Source: Callorhinus ursinus
Lineage: Eukaryota; Chordata; Mammalia; Carnivora; Otariidae
Assembly: GCF_003265705.1 (NCBI RefSeq)
Contig: NW_020312904.1
Location: 2,136,361 to 2,200,360 of the forward strand
Length of the DNA: 64,000 nt
Direction of reading: 5' to 3'
The notes below the pieces were generated by a model that ran no database searches, had not been told where the DNA came from, and was given only the letters and a program-made list of their open reading frames with translations. The position numbers and the translations under genes were made by a program. Positions 33,336 through 44,639 of this stretch are shown here, piece by piece (position 1 is the first letter of the stretch; each line of letters starts with the position of its first letter).

Positions 33336-36300
33336 CAACGTGTCGGCGGTTTCTGCTGGACTCCGCTGTCTCCCAAAGCGCCCAGGGCATGAGGCAGCCA
33401 CCAAACCACTCAGAGTCCCTGCTCCCTGTTCTTCCTGTGTCCCCGTCCCAACAAGAGCAGGTCGGAGCTCAGGGCATGAAAGGCAGAAGGGTTTGCAAAA
33501 TGCTCACAGCCTTGCTTTAGGATCTGCGTCCACCTTGGACCAGCTCCAATGCCTAGAGGGCCCTCACCCAGAAGGGAGGCAACAGCATCAGGACATAAAA
33601 GGATCTGATGGACATCCCAGGGGACCCGTTTACTGCCTCACCCCCTCTCTCCGAGTCCAGCTAGTAGAATAACCTGGTTGCCACCTGCTCTGGCCAGAGA
33701 GGTCCTGTCCCTGCCTCGGAAGCTGAGGGCAAGAGAAAAGCAGGTCACCAGCAAACACAAGCCATCCCCTGAGCGATGGGTCACTCTTGCTTCCGGTCAA
33801 GGGGCAGGTGACCTCCAGCTGCCAGATCTTCAGGGCACAGGCAGAGCATTCTCTTTAAGAACAGCAACAACCTGAGTGTCTCACGACAGAGGCTCCGCTG
33901 GAGTGATGAGCAGACAATGAAGTGATAAGGAGGGTTCAATCTGATCTCACCTGGGAGGCTAACCATCCGCAATGCGTCTTTGTCAGGTCTGCTGGTGACA
34001 AGATAGCATCAGAATCTCATAGAACAATATCGGGGGGAGCGGGTGAGAATCTGTCGCCCAGGGGTTTACAAGACGGTGAAACCTTTGATCTGCTGAAAAA
34101 GATCAGGAAAATAACTCACCGTGTTCATGGCAGTCTTTCAAGGGGAAAAATGGACTATTTCTGAATGACAATTTTACTCCTCACCTGTACACTTAAAAAT
34201 ACTTTCCGCACCGTGATATGGGACGATTGTACCATGCTGTCGGTAAATGCGGGCTCAGAGGACAGGGTGAGGGGCACCTCTCAGCCCGTCTTCTGCCTAG
34301 GGACCCAGCGCCCACACCACATAGGTCTACATACCCTTTCACGAAAGCCCACTCAGTGAGCGCCAACAGGGACACGGATTAAAACCAGCACGAACGAATG
34401 CCGGATGCCCAACGCCGTCCTCCAGGTGAGTTTGCGCCCCTCGGGGAAGCAAGGCCCACATATGCGTGTGACCAGGGCTACATCGAGACACTTTCTCCCC
34501 CAGAATCCCAGCTGAGGTCCAAGGCTGTGTGCCCTCTGCCATGTCCAGAGGCACGGAGAAGCGGTCTACGACACTCCCCCACCCCTGTGATCCTTGGCCA
34601 GCCTAGACGGCCAATGAGAGTGGTCCATTACAAGCTCAAAAGTGGACATCCCTTTAGCAAAACTGTTGGCAGTGTGTTTCTGCCACACTGAGGACTGGGG
34701 GAGGGGAGGCGGGGGTGCATGAGCCCAGTGCCCGCTTCGGAGAACAGGCAGAGAGACACAGTCATATCCAGACCGTTGCAGAGGGCATTCTGAGGGCCAG
34801 ATGCAAAAAGGCTCTAACGCGATGTCTACACAAATGCTCGGGGAGTGCGGAGCGACAGACTGACGGAGAGACAGAGACAACGCACCTGCTGGGGTGTGTG
34901 AAGAGCTCAGTCTCTGAGGCTACTTCCTCTTTCCCTCGGTTGCCTTGTCTCCAAAGAAAGATTAACAATGTCCACCTTGAGGCACTGTGGCAAAGATGAG
35001 CCATCAAACATGGAAACACGCAGCAAACGGCCCGGAATGATCCGGAAATATGACCTTCACCTTCTGGATCCGGTGAAGCTCGTTGTGGAGCCTCAGTGAA
35101 CCGAAGCTCTGCTGAAACTCTGGGCCCGTTGTCCTCACAACCTCGCCGGGTGGCCTTCGCTCACTCTGGCCTCGAGCCCCACCTGCTCCGAGGACACCCA
35201 GTCCACCTCCCTCCGAGCCTCCCTCTGTTTTAACTGAGCAGCCTAGCAAACGAATTCAATTTTCCCCATCCAGTTTTCTTCCCCTAAATGCAACCCAGTG
35301 GTGACTCATGCCACCAGCAAATTGTGCTCACGTTCCAGGGACTTGCCCCTCAGGTCCTGACTCACCCAGAAATAACTAGCGGCGCTCAGGGCCCGTCTGC
35401 ACCCCAGCAGGAATAATGGCTCCCCAACCTGTCCTCGGATTCCTGGCGCCAGGATGGGGCCCAGAGAAGGAGGGCACGTCTCGGCGCCTCCCCGCTGGAG
35501 CCGTGGCCTGGACGGGGCACCCACCAAGCAAATTTCTGTGAAATCGCTCTTATTCGGAGAGGAGACTGAGAACATATTTAGATCCAATGGCCCAGTGATT
35601 GGAGCCGCCTGGAAGCTCCTTATTCCTGTACCGTTATTAACGGGCACTCCTCTGTCCCTGCTCGGAAAAAAAGGAGGCCGACAGATGCCTCATTCGGCTC
35701 TCGGGGGAGGACATCACTCAGGGTGATTGAAGATGAGAACACTCATATTCCGAAGTCTCTGAGCACAGATGGAAGCTTCTGTTTGTCTTGGATCCTCAGG
35801 AAGTAGCAGGAGTGGGCGTTTTTCTGTCCACACGTCAGGAACTCACCTCGCGGTCTGCCTGTCGCTGCGGCTTGAAGCCAGCGCGGCGGGAGGGAGGGCC
35901 CGTCTCAGACGGAGCTGCTGACAACCAGAGGCCACCAGGGGGGGTCCAGGCGGCCGCAGACTTGCCCCTGTAAGATTACAGTCAAATTTCAGTTGAAGGA
36001 TCACACACGCCCCTGTGTTGACCGCTTCCCGGTGAGCCCAACTGTCCGAGCTGACTCGAACCGATTCTCCAGCCTCAGGTCCCGCAAATCACACTCGCAT
36101 CTGAGGGTGCAAATCATGATTTAATAGACCTGTCCACCCTCTGGCCCTCGTTGTCCAGACTTTGCAGCCAGGTCCTCGGTGTGAGGAAAAAGTGAACCAG
36201 CGCCAGGCTTCCTCCCGGCCTTTGCGACACGCGTGCTGTCCTGCGTGGCATCCCACCTCTACCTGGAAAAGAGCTTTTCATCCCTGGAGACGGAGCTCCA

Positions 36301-36764
36301 GCCCCATCTTCTGAGGGGCCTGCCATCTTCTGTGCAGGCGGAGCCCTGCCCACCCCTGCGCCCCGCCTGACCCCGTGCACGCATGGTGCTGAGCCGCCCG
36401 CGGGTCCCCAGCCCTCCCCAGACCCTGCTTCACCTCCACACCTCCCGGGCCCTCCAAGGAAAGCATGGGCTGAATCCAAAGAAGGTTGATTAATTCTCAT
36501 CAGAGGTAAGTTATTTTTTTTTTCTATTTTTAACTCCCCCCCCCCATCTGAATGTCTGACTCCCCTACAAGAAAGCAGGCAGGAAAATGTCCTTCCACTA
36601 AGACCAAGAGGGACGCTCACACAGCCGCAAAAGGGAAGCGTTACCATCAGGTTGGCGCCTGGGGCCAGACACGGGACACGCGTTACGTCCGGGAGCCGTC
36701 CCTGCAAGTGGGCATCCTCCCCACAGACCTCCACCAGACAAGCCCGCAAAGTGCCTGCCAGGAC
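33336..36764. other. Single-copy DNA; no exon recognised
   Basis: Many short frames on both strands, none with a known domain. 35,530-35,720 has a low-repeat, AT/GC-balanced look that could be conserved non-coding DNA. A CTCF-like CCACCAGGGGG run occurs at 35,932. A C-run lies near 36,534-36,544. Confidence 0.5.
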
Positions 36765-36830
36765 TGCAGAGCTGGTAGGTGGACAAGCCAGATTTCAAAC
36801 CCAAGTCTGTCTGCTTCCAAATTGCTGTCA
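36765..36830 (-). mobile_element. MIR SINE fragment
   Basis: GCTGGTAGGTGGACAAGCCA, then ATTTCAAACCCAAGTCTGTC, matches the 5' tRNA-like part of MIR on the minus strand. Short and degraded. Confidence 0.6.
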
Positions 36831-36904
36831 CTTCTGAGAGCCCTTCACTTCCAAACGCCCCAGGTAGCTCCACCCCGTGGCTCTCACCAGCGAGCTCTGT
36901 GATT

Positions 36905-37045
36905 CTCAGAAGCAGCATCCTTCTGGAGTGTAAGCTCGACGTTGTGCTGACCTTGTTCACCATTCCCTCGGGTCCGCCCAGCACGGGGCTCAGGCAGACA
37001 GGCCCTCAGCAAATACCCGTTGAAGAAGCAAACGAGGGAACGTTG
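36905..37045 (+). mobile_element. L2 LINE 3' end
   Basis: CTGGAGTGTAAGCTCGACG, CACGGGGCTCAGGCAGACAG and CCTCAGCAAATACCCGTTGA follow the order of the L2 3' terminus (a version of '...gtaagctcc...gtgcctggcacatag...caataaatatttgttga'). Confidence 0.65.
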
Positions 37046-38074
37046 AATGAGGGAACACTCTGATGCAGACAGAAGCCCCCCCACCCCACCCTGGCAGCCC
37101 ACTGGCAGACCCCACAATTCCCAGCTCCCTGCACTCCCTCTGTGGCTCTACCGGCCTCTGTATTATCCCTCCCCCACCCCTCCCTCTCTTCAAGGCCACC
37201 CCTCCTGTAGCCTCCCGTTGGTCCCCGGCCAGAAGCTGACCCTCCATCCTTGTACACCCACTCTGGCCTCTCCTAGACACAACACAGTGGACACAGTGGC
37301 TCCTCGGTGCTCTGATTACTTACGTTCTTATCTGTCCCCTCCAGGATGGTGATGGGCAGCCCACTGCAGGGGGAAGGGAGAGGTGGAGTGGGTGGGGCAC
37401 ACTGGGGATACCGAAGCTGTGTCAGGACACTTGCACATCCTGTGGCTGGTATTGGGAAGTGACTACAGCATTTAAATGAGGGTCTGACTTAATATAGGTT
37501 ATACTTCAACAGCAAGAAAATTCTTTGTAATGCAGAGTTTTCACCAGGGACAAGTTTTCAGACACTTGCCTGTGAACCTCTGGGGAAATCTCCCTATTAG
37601 TCCCTTTCTGGGTTCTAAGGAGTGGCTTCTAGCCTGAGTTCATGCTGGGACTAAGACTTACTTAAGTCTTAAACAACAGTGGACAGACCCACAGAGTAAG
37701 TGCCAGGCTAGAACACCTGAAGGATCGCAGAGTACAGATGCCTCCAACCTACCTACAGACAGTCCACAGTCAGTTCAGCGTTGGCTGGGTGTGGACAGCA
37801 GCAGTCCACTTGCCAAGGGCAAATGGATGTAAGGACTGGGTCCGGGTGGGTGTGTTTGGTACAGGTAACATGAGCAGGTGCCCGGACCCACCTAGCACCG
37901 ATGCCTGTTGCAACACCTCCCTGAGCATGGCCTCAAGGCTCCCAGGGTTTCGCTTACCACCAACCAGCTGACGAGGAACAAACTTGAGCCCAGTTTACAG
38001 AGAGGAGTCTCCCCATACCCAGATGGACGAGATGGTGTCCTCTGTGGATGTCAGTCAGAAAGTGAACCTGGAAT
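37046..38074. other. No gene recognised
   Basis: Pyrimidine-rich at its start, otherwise ordinary. A 20-bp near-perfect palindrome sits at 37,652-37,671. No exon or named repeat is seen. Confidence 0.5.
37652..37671. repeat. Inverted repeat with 9-bp arms
   Basis: TAAGACTTA, CT, TAAGTCTTA: the arms are exact reverse complements with a 2-base spacer. Confidence 0.9.
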
Positions 38075-38310
38075 TAAATGAGCTCATGAATCATGGGAAA
38101 GAACATTCCATGCAGAGAAAAGAGAAAGTGCAATGGTTTTAAAGAGGGGAATGTTTTGGGATATTTGCAAGACAGAAGGCAGCCAGTGATTCCTAAGTGG
38201 AGTGAGCGGGGCGTAAATGGGAAGAGAGAGGAAGGAGGGAAGGCAGCAGAGGCAAGATCTTGTATTTTTTTAAAACCGTTAAGGACTTTGATGGGAAATC
38301 TCTGGAGAGC
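38075..38310 (+). mobile_element. Ancient interspersed repeat, family not assigned
   Basis: GAAAGAACATTCCATGCAGA, GTGAGCGGGGCGTAAATGG and AAGGACTTTGATGGGAAATC follow the order of the same old repeat as 27,160-27,680. The match is weak but collinear. Confidence 0.45.
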
Positions 38311-38384
38311 CCTGGGTCCCTGCATTTCTCTGCTTCTGTCTGCAGCACTCTCTGGCCGGTACCTACAACTCTAGCTCCCTCTCC

Positions 38385-38645
38385 ATGAGCCTTCCCTGGC
38401 ACCCCAACTGGAAATTCAGCCCCTCCCCATCAACACTCCCTTTCTTTCCTCTTGCCTTGTTTCTTCCTTAGCACCGCTCACTATCTAATGTGCTGTATGC
38501 AATGTTTGTTTTCATGGTGGGAGATCCACACTATAGTGGGCGGGGGTCTCTCCCTCCTGTCATAGTCTTTCTTCAATGACTCAGAGGCCTGGCAGATAGT
38601 AAGGGCTGGTAAATGTCTGTGTGATAAAATAACGAAGAAAGAAGG
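38385..38645 (+). mobile_element. L2 LINE 3' end
   Basis: GAGCCTTCCCTGGCACCCC, then TAGCACCGCTCACTATCTAA, then GGCCTGGCAGATAGTAAGGG, is the L2 3'UTR in correct order. Ancient and non-functional. Confidence 0.7.
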
Positions 38646-38918
38646 GAGGAGGAAGTCTGAGTAGTGCTATTGAGCAGACATTGTATACACATGAGTCTAG
38701 ATTTCAAGGAAGAATCTGGAGATTTGTGTGTGAGGAAACCATTTTATTAATTGTGTTTAATTTAATTTAATTTATTTTTTTTAATTTTTTGAGGGGGTGG
38801 GGAGAGTGCATGAGCAGGGGAAGGGGCAGAGGGAGAGAGAGAGAGAATCTTAGGCCCAGCATGGAGCGAGACTTGGGGCTCGATCCCATGACCCTCAGGT
38901 CATGACCTGAGCCAATAT

Positions 38919-38934
38919 TAAGAGTTGCATTCTT
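38919..38934 (-). repeat. Target-site duplication of the L1 inside the SINE, left copy
   Basis: TAAGAGTTGCATTCTT is repeated exactly at 39,464-39,479. It is SINE-derived text, which proves the L1 arrived second. Confidence 0.93.
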
Positions 38935-39463
38935 TTTTTTTTTTGGAATAATTAATTTTTTTTATTTTTTAATTTTTTTAAATTTTTAATTGTTATGTTA
39001 ATCACCATATATTACATAATTTGTTTTGGTGTACTGTTCCATGATTCATTTTTTGTTCATAACACCCAGTGCTCCATGCAGAATGTGCCCTCCTCAATAC
39101 CCATCACCAGGCTAATCCATCCCCCCACCCCCTTCCCTCTAGAACCCTCAGTTTGTTTCTCAGAGTCCATCGTCTCTCATGGTTCGTCTCCCCCTCTGAC
39201 TTACTCCCCTTCATTCTTCCTCTCCTGCTATCTTCTTCCTTTTCTTTTTTCTTAACATATATTGCGTTATTTGTTTCAGAAGTACAGATCTGTGATTCAT
39301 CAGTCTTACACAATTCACAGCGCTCACCGTAGCACATACCCTCCCCAATGTCGATCACCCAGCCACCCCATCCCTCCCACCCCCGAACACTCCAGCAACC
39401 CTCAGTTTGTTCCTGAGATTAAGAATTCCTCATATCAGTGAGGTCATATGATACATGTCTTTC
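38935..39463 (-). mobile_element. L1 3' end nested in the SINE
   Basis: A 5'-truncated L1 of about 530 bp on the minus strand: T-rich tail at the left, then the 3'UTR (CACCCAGTGCTCCATGCAGA, CTCTAGAACCCTCAGTTTGT) to the ORF2 end (GTCATATGATACATGTCTTT). It is a close relative of the plus-strand 3' ends at 26.5 and 29.6 kb, in the opposite orientation. Confidence 0.95.
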
Positions 39464-39479
39464 TAAGAGTTGCATTCTT
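39464..39479 (-). repeat. Target-site duplication of the L1 inside the SINE, right copy
   Basis: Exact 16-bp copy of 38,919-38,934. Confidence 0.93.
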
Positions 39480-39519
39480 AACCAACTGAGCCACCCAGGT
39501 GCCCCAAGGAAACCTTTTT

Positions 39520-39960
39520 TTTTTTTTAATGCTGATCTTTTATCAAGCCCCTTCACTGAGTTCTTTTATCATGAAAATATATTTCAGTTGTTCTATTGTT
39601 TTCTTACACCTAGTGCTTTTAACTAGACAAACACATGCAAAAAGTGATGGTCTATTTCTTTCTTATTATGTATAACTTCTTTTCTTGTCTTATTGCGTTG
39701 GGCAAGATATTCAGAAAAACAATGTTCAATAGCAGTGTATCTGTATACATGTCACTTCTCATTAAAGATTCTAAATTGTCACTACTTCGTAGGATGCACA
39801 CCATGATTTCCTGTAGAAGACCAAGCTGAACCATTGTTTCTTATATCATTAGTTAGACATTAGTTAGAAAGTTTGTGGTTATTATAACCACTTTTGTTGT
39901 TTCCTCACTCAAAGCAACCTGGCCAAAGAATATTTTGACATACCCACTTGCTGATTCATG
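39520..39960 (-). mobile_element. Probable ancient L1M ORF2 fragment
   Basis: Plus-strand TTTTCTTGTCTTATTGCGTT, then AAGATATTCAGAAAAACAAT and GTTCAATAGCAGTG, resembles antisense reverse-transcriptase text of old L1. The rest is poorly conserved. Boundaries are approximate. Confidence 0.5.
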
Positions 39961-41349
39961 AAGATGGTTTATAAAATATCTAGGTTTCCTTGGCGATTGT
40001 GGACTTCCATTTCCAGCAGATGACAGGGAAAGAACTTTCCAGCTTGGAGGCTTTGGAGCTCACATTTCTCCCCTAGAACTCATGTGCAGTTAAACATGTT
40101 TCATATTTTAAAAAACCCGAATCCATTCTAAATGTGAAAACTCCTGCTAACGGGGAACCGGCAGCTTTCTAAGACAGCTATTTTGTTGATGTATAACTTT
40201 CTTTTGCTACCCCACACTTTTCCTTATCTCAGGTCAAAACACTCTTCTATGTGACTTCCATTCCCCTGGAGCTTTTACACACTCTAACAAATTCCTGCTC
40301 TTCCAAACTCCACCCAGGTGTTTCTTACCTCTTGATTCACCTTCCCCAGTTTTTCTCATCTTCATGGTTACTAGACTTCTAATTAAACATGTGTTTATTG
40401 ATGCAGGCTAGAAGAGGTAAAACTGTCAGCTCTACTCTGTAATCACACAGGCCACGTTCCATCCCATGGACAGTTTGATTTCCAATATCTCTGGAAGGCG
40501 AATTCCACAGATAGCCAAGTAGGGGCAAACACAGCAAAAACCCAAAGGAAGACAAAGAAGAACTAAAGGAAGAGAAGTAGAAACTTGAGGAACATGAGGT
40601 GGATGGAGAGGAGAGACAAGAAGGTGAGGTTAAGGAGGAACGCGCGAGGCTGTATCTGCTGAGAACTAGAGCCCGAGACTGGATTTGCCGTGCAAGAGAT
40701 TTATTGCACAAATACCTGGAAAGGATAAAGGGGGGAGGGTGGGAGAAGGCAAGGAGAGGCTTCAGACCACGATGTAGTTCAAACACCGATGAAGGAGAGA
40801 AGGAAGCAAGGAGGACTGGACAGAAAGGGTCCCTGGCTGCAGCACAGTTCTAGAAGTCTTGGTCAGTCTGATAGGTGAGTCCTCCAGTCAAAGTTGTCCA
40901 CCAAATGAGTGTCCTGCCTTTTGCATGAATGGCCTTGAATTAGCACCTCTGTGGTCTCAGCCACTGGCTAGAGCAGCCTGTGAGAAAGCACGGGGTCACA
41001 AATGGTGGTGCATCCAGAGGGGCACCATCTGGGTCCATGAATCAACTATGATCCCCCAGGCAGGAGAGTGGCCCATTTTCATGACTGCCACATGGAGGAA
41101 AAGAGGAAGAAGAAGAAAAAAACTTTTGAAAAAGTGGGAAGAATTTATAGAAGAAGGAATCATAAGTGTGTGTCTTCTGTTCATTCAATTTACGTTATTT
41201 AAAAATGTAATCTTTGTGCCTTTGTGTACAAGTTTTCCTTCCACAAAAAGAGCATGTTGGCTCATCCTTGCTTTCCATTACTAATGTCAGTTAACTCACT
41301 TGACATATGAAGGGTGTCCTATAGAGCTGCTGCCCATAAGGATAGGACC
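39961..41349. other. No gene recognised; purine-rich unassigned stretch
   Basis: 40,560-40,860 is AG-rich and contains TTGCCGTGCAAGAGATTTAT, which has an LTR-like flavour I could not match. No exon is recognised; the 141- and 135-codon frames here carry no domain. Confidence 0.5.
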
Positions 41350-44040
41350 TACATTCAATGTTATTAAAGATATAGGGCTATTCAGATTTTCTATTTCTTC
41401 TATTTGTAATAAGTTACATTTCTTCAAGAAATTTGTCCGTTATATTTAAGTTCAGAAAACTATCAACATGAAAACGGTCCTGATAGTCTCTTACGATCCA
41501 CTGAACATCTGTAGACCCTTTTGTGACCCTTGCTCTCATTCTGATATTGATCATTTGCAGCTTCCCTCTGCCCTGCCCACCACGTGTGTGTGCACATGTG
41601 TGTTCTTTATTATCTGTTTTGCTAAGGTTTTCCCAATTTTGTTAACTTTTTCAAAGAGTTTTTCTTCACATTGTTATTTTCTTAATTGCAGGTTTTCTAT
41701 TTCATTTAATTCTACTCTAACCTTTATCATTTTTATTATACTACTTTCTTTGGGATTAATTTGCTCTTATTTTTCTAGCTTTTCAAGGCAGATCATTAAC
41801 TTTAAAATTTTCTTCCCTTCTAATTATGCATTTAAGTTTATAAATTTCTTCCTAAGCATGGTTTTAACCTCAGTTTATAAATTTTGTTATGTGGTGATTT
41901 CATTTTCATTCATTTAAAAATATTTTCTAATTTTCATTGTGATTTGTTCTTTGACTTGTGGGTTATTTTATAAGTGTGTACCTTAATTGCCAACTATTTG
42001 GGTATTTTACTGTTATGAATTTCTAATGTAATTGTAATGTCTTAATCAGGTTTTGGTGCCATGGTTACATTAGCATCATAAAATGTTTTGTAAAGTATTT
42101 TCCTCTTCATTTATTTAATTGTATTATGACCAGAGAACATGTTATTTATTATTTCAATCCTACAAAATTTACTGAGACTTATATTATGCCATAGCATACG
42201 GTCATTCTATCATGGTGAACTTTTGCAGAGGAAAAGAATATGTATCCTGCAATATTCACTATATTATTGAATATAGTGTTTTATAAATATCAGATCAGGT
42301 TTGTTGATTTTTTTGTCTTCTCTATCCTTAATGAGTTTGTGTCTGTTTGTTCAATCATATGGAAATATGGGTGTTAAAATCTCTACCTCTGATTGTGGAT
42401 CTATCTATTTTTCCCTTTAGTATTGCCAATTTCTGTTTCATGCATACAATTCAAAACAGTATGATTCTATGTGTGGTAAATGCTAAGAAGTTATCAAAAA
42501 CCTAATAGAACAAGTAAATGAACTCAGCTGGTCACAAAATACATTTCCATATAAAAAAGTTAACTTTACTTCTATATCTCAGTAATGACCTAACTGAAAA
42601 TGAAATTAAGAAAACAATCTCACTGAAAGAAGCATCAAAAAGAATAAAATACTTAAGAATAAATTTAACAAAAAGTGCTGAATGTGTACACTAAAGTCTA
42701 TAAAGCTGCTGAGATAAATTAAAGATCTAAATAACCAAGAAGATATTCCATGTTCATAGACTGGAAGGCTCAATAATGTTAAGATGGTAATTCTCCCTCA
42801 AACTGTTTCACAGATCCAATGCAATTCTGAAAAAAATACTCCCAGGCTTTTCTTTATATTACGATATGCTGATCCCAAAACATATTTGCAAATGTAGATG
42901 TCTTGGAATAGCAAGAGTCACTTTGAAAAAGAAGAAGAAAGTTGAAGGACTTATCCTTTCAATTTCAAAACTTACTCAAAACCCATAGTAATCAAGAACA
43001 TGTGGTGTTGGCAGAAGGGTAGACATGTAGATAATTGGAACAGAATTGAGAGTCCAGAAACAAATCCTAACATTTATGGTCATTTGATTTTCAAAATAGC
43101 TGCCAAGATATTTAAATGAGGAAAAAAAATTTTTTAAATAGTGCTAAAGCACTATTCTGGGTATATGCAGAAGAAGAGGAGAAGGAGGAAGGAGGAGGAA
43201 GAAGAGGAAGAAAACCTAGACCTTTACCTCACCCTATATGCAAGATTAACTCAAAATGTATCATAGACTTGATTGTAATCATTATAATTTTAAAACTTCA
43301 AGAAGAAAACATAGGAGAAAATCTGTGATCTCTGATGAGGCAAAAATTTCTCAAATATGACACCAAAAGCATGATCCATGAAAATGAATTTGGTAAATTG
43401 GCTTCTATCAAAACTAAAAACTTGTGTTCTTGGACAGAAACCATCAAGAAAATTAAAAGACAAGCCAAAGAATTGGGAAAATATATGCAAATCATTTATC
43501 TGGGGAAGAACTTATGTCTGGAATATGTAAAGAATCTTCACAACTCAAAAATAAGAAGACAATGCATTTTTTTTAAATGGGTCAAAATCTGAATAGACAC
43601 ATCAGTGAAGACATGCACATGAAAAGAGATGCATCGTCACTAGGTATTAAAAATGCACACTGATACCCCAGTGAGGGAACCCTTCACATCCACCCCATAG
43701 CTATGATCAATGAGAGACGCATGACCAGGTATTGGAGCAGAGGGAGACTCTGGACCCTCATCTATAATGGGTGGGACTGTGAAAAGGTACAGTCATTTTA
43801 CAAGAACTGGCAATCTCTTAAAAAAATTCAACATCAACTTACCAGATCCCAGCCACCCTACGTGTCAAAATTGACCCAAGAGAACTGAAAGCATCTTCCG
43901 ACACCAAGACTTGCACCCAGAGCTTCAGGGCAGCTAATACACTTAGTAGCCAAAGCTGGGAATGGCCCAGATGTCCAACAGCTGCTGGACCGACAAACAA
44001 ATTGTCATGTATCAGAAGAGTGGAATACTACTCAGTAATC
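41350..44040 (+). mobile_element. Ancient 5'-inverted L1M
   Basis: The left part (41,350 to about 42,455) is minus-strand L1M covering the start of the reverse transcriptase back into the endonuclease region (GGGCTATTCAGATTTTCTAT near 41,377, TTTGACTTGTGGGTTATTTT near 41,951, GATTGTGGATCTATCTATTT near 42,391). The right part (about 42,475-44,040) is plus-strand ORF2 from after the catalytic box to the C-terminus (CATAGACTGGAAGGCTCAA near 42,756, CCCAGATGTCCAACAGCTGC near 43,967). Opposite orientations with collinear order suggest one old twin-primed insertion. No frame survives. Confidence 0.72.
43165..43212 (+). repeat. Polypurine GAA/GGA tract
   Basis: An imperfect GAAGAAGAGGAGAAGGAGGA run inside the L1M; a possible triplex-forming (H-DNA) tract if mirror symmetry is sufficient. 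Confidence 0.85.
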
Positions 44041-44084
44041 GCCCCATCCCAGAGTTTGCTCTCTTCTCCCGCCGTTTCCATTTG

Positions 44085-44300
44085 GATGGTTTCTGTAGAA
44101 ACGCCTTCAAGCGAATACTGTCTACTGTGATGACTGACTGGCTCTTCGTGCCTTCCATTGTCTTTCCACCTCTAGAAGTTTAATTTGGGTCTGTTTTATG
44201 TCTTCCCTGCTTCCGTGTAACTTTTTCAGCATATGGATTCCAGTTACAAGAACTGTTTTAATGTCATGTTTGCCATATGCTAAGGGACATCACATTAATG
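44085..44300 (-). mobile_element. Short L1M ORF1/5'-region fragment
   Basis: TCTAGAAGTTTAATTTGGGT and ACAAGAACTGTTTTAATGTC resemble antisense old-L1 ORF1/5' text. The match is moderate. Confidence 0.45.
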
Positions 44301-44422
44301 TTTTTCATTAGAGTCAACAAACGGACACCAAAAGCACAACGCAGCTTCGTGTCATGTGCCACAAGTCTTTGTAAATCATCTGACAGACTCTCCTGAGCAA
44401 AAGCTGTGTCCTTCTCCGAGGC

Positions 44423-44439
44423 GGGGGGGGGGGGGGGGG
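44423..44439 (+). repeat. G17 homopolymer
   Basis: Seventeen consecutive G. Prone to slippage in replication and sequencing, so the true length is uncertain; it can form a G-quadruplex. Confidence 0.9.
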
Positions 44440-44639
44440 TCACAACACGGAGGAATTCCCTTGCAGCAGAGCGTCTTGAACCCCAAGTGGTAAAACTCAC
44501 CAGCAGCCCCGTGGCTTGCGCTCTGAGGAGCTGAATCTTTCTGGCTCAAGCACGCATCCATTCCCTTAGGAAACACACTGTGAGTGCCGACTGTACACGC
44601 CAGGCTGTGAGAATCGGGCAGGGGTCAGCTGCTGTGAAC

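Larger units (their letters stand above)
38741..39506 (-). mobile_element. Carnivore SINE (SINEC) split by an L1
   Basis: The two halves (38,741-38,934 and 39,464-39,506) together make a minus-strand Can-SINE. The left half has the A/T-rich tail, GAGAGAGAGAGAG and GCTCGATCCCATGACCCTCA; the right half has CCAACTGAGCCACCCAGGTG at the tRNA-like head. A probable short target duplication AGGAAACC occurs at 38,733-38,740 and 39,507-39,514. An L1 3' end lies between the halves. Confidence 0.9.

Noticed and set aside
35932..35950. CTCF-like CCACCAGGGGG site
   Set aside because: The core departs from consensus after the G-run (no GC step) and the flanks do not fit; too weak to annotate.
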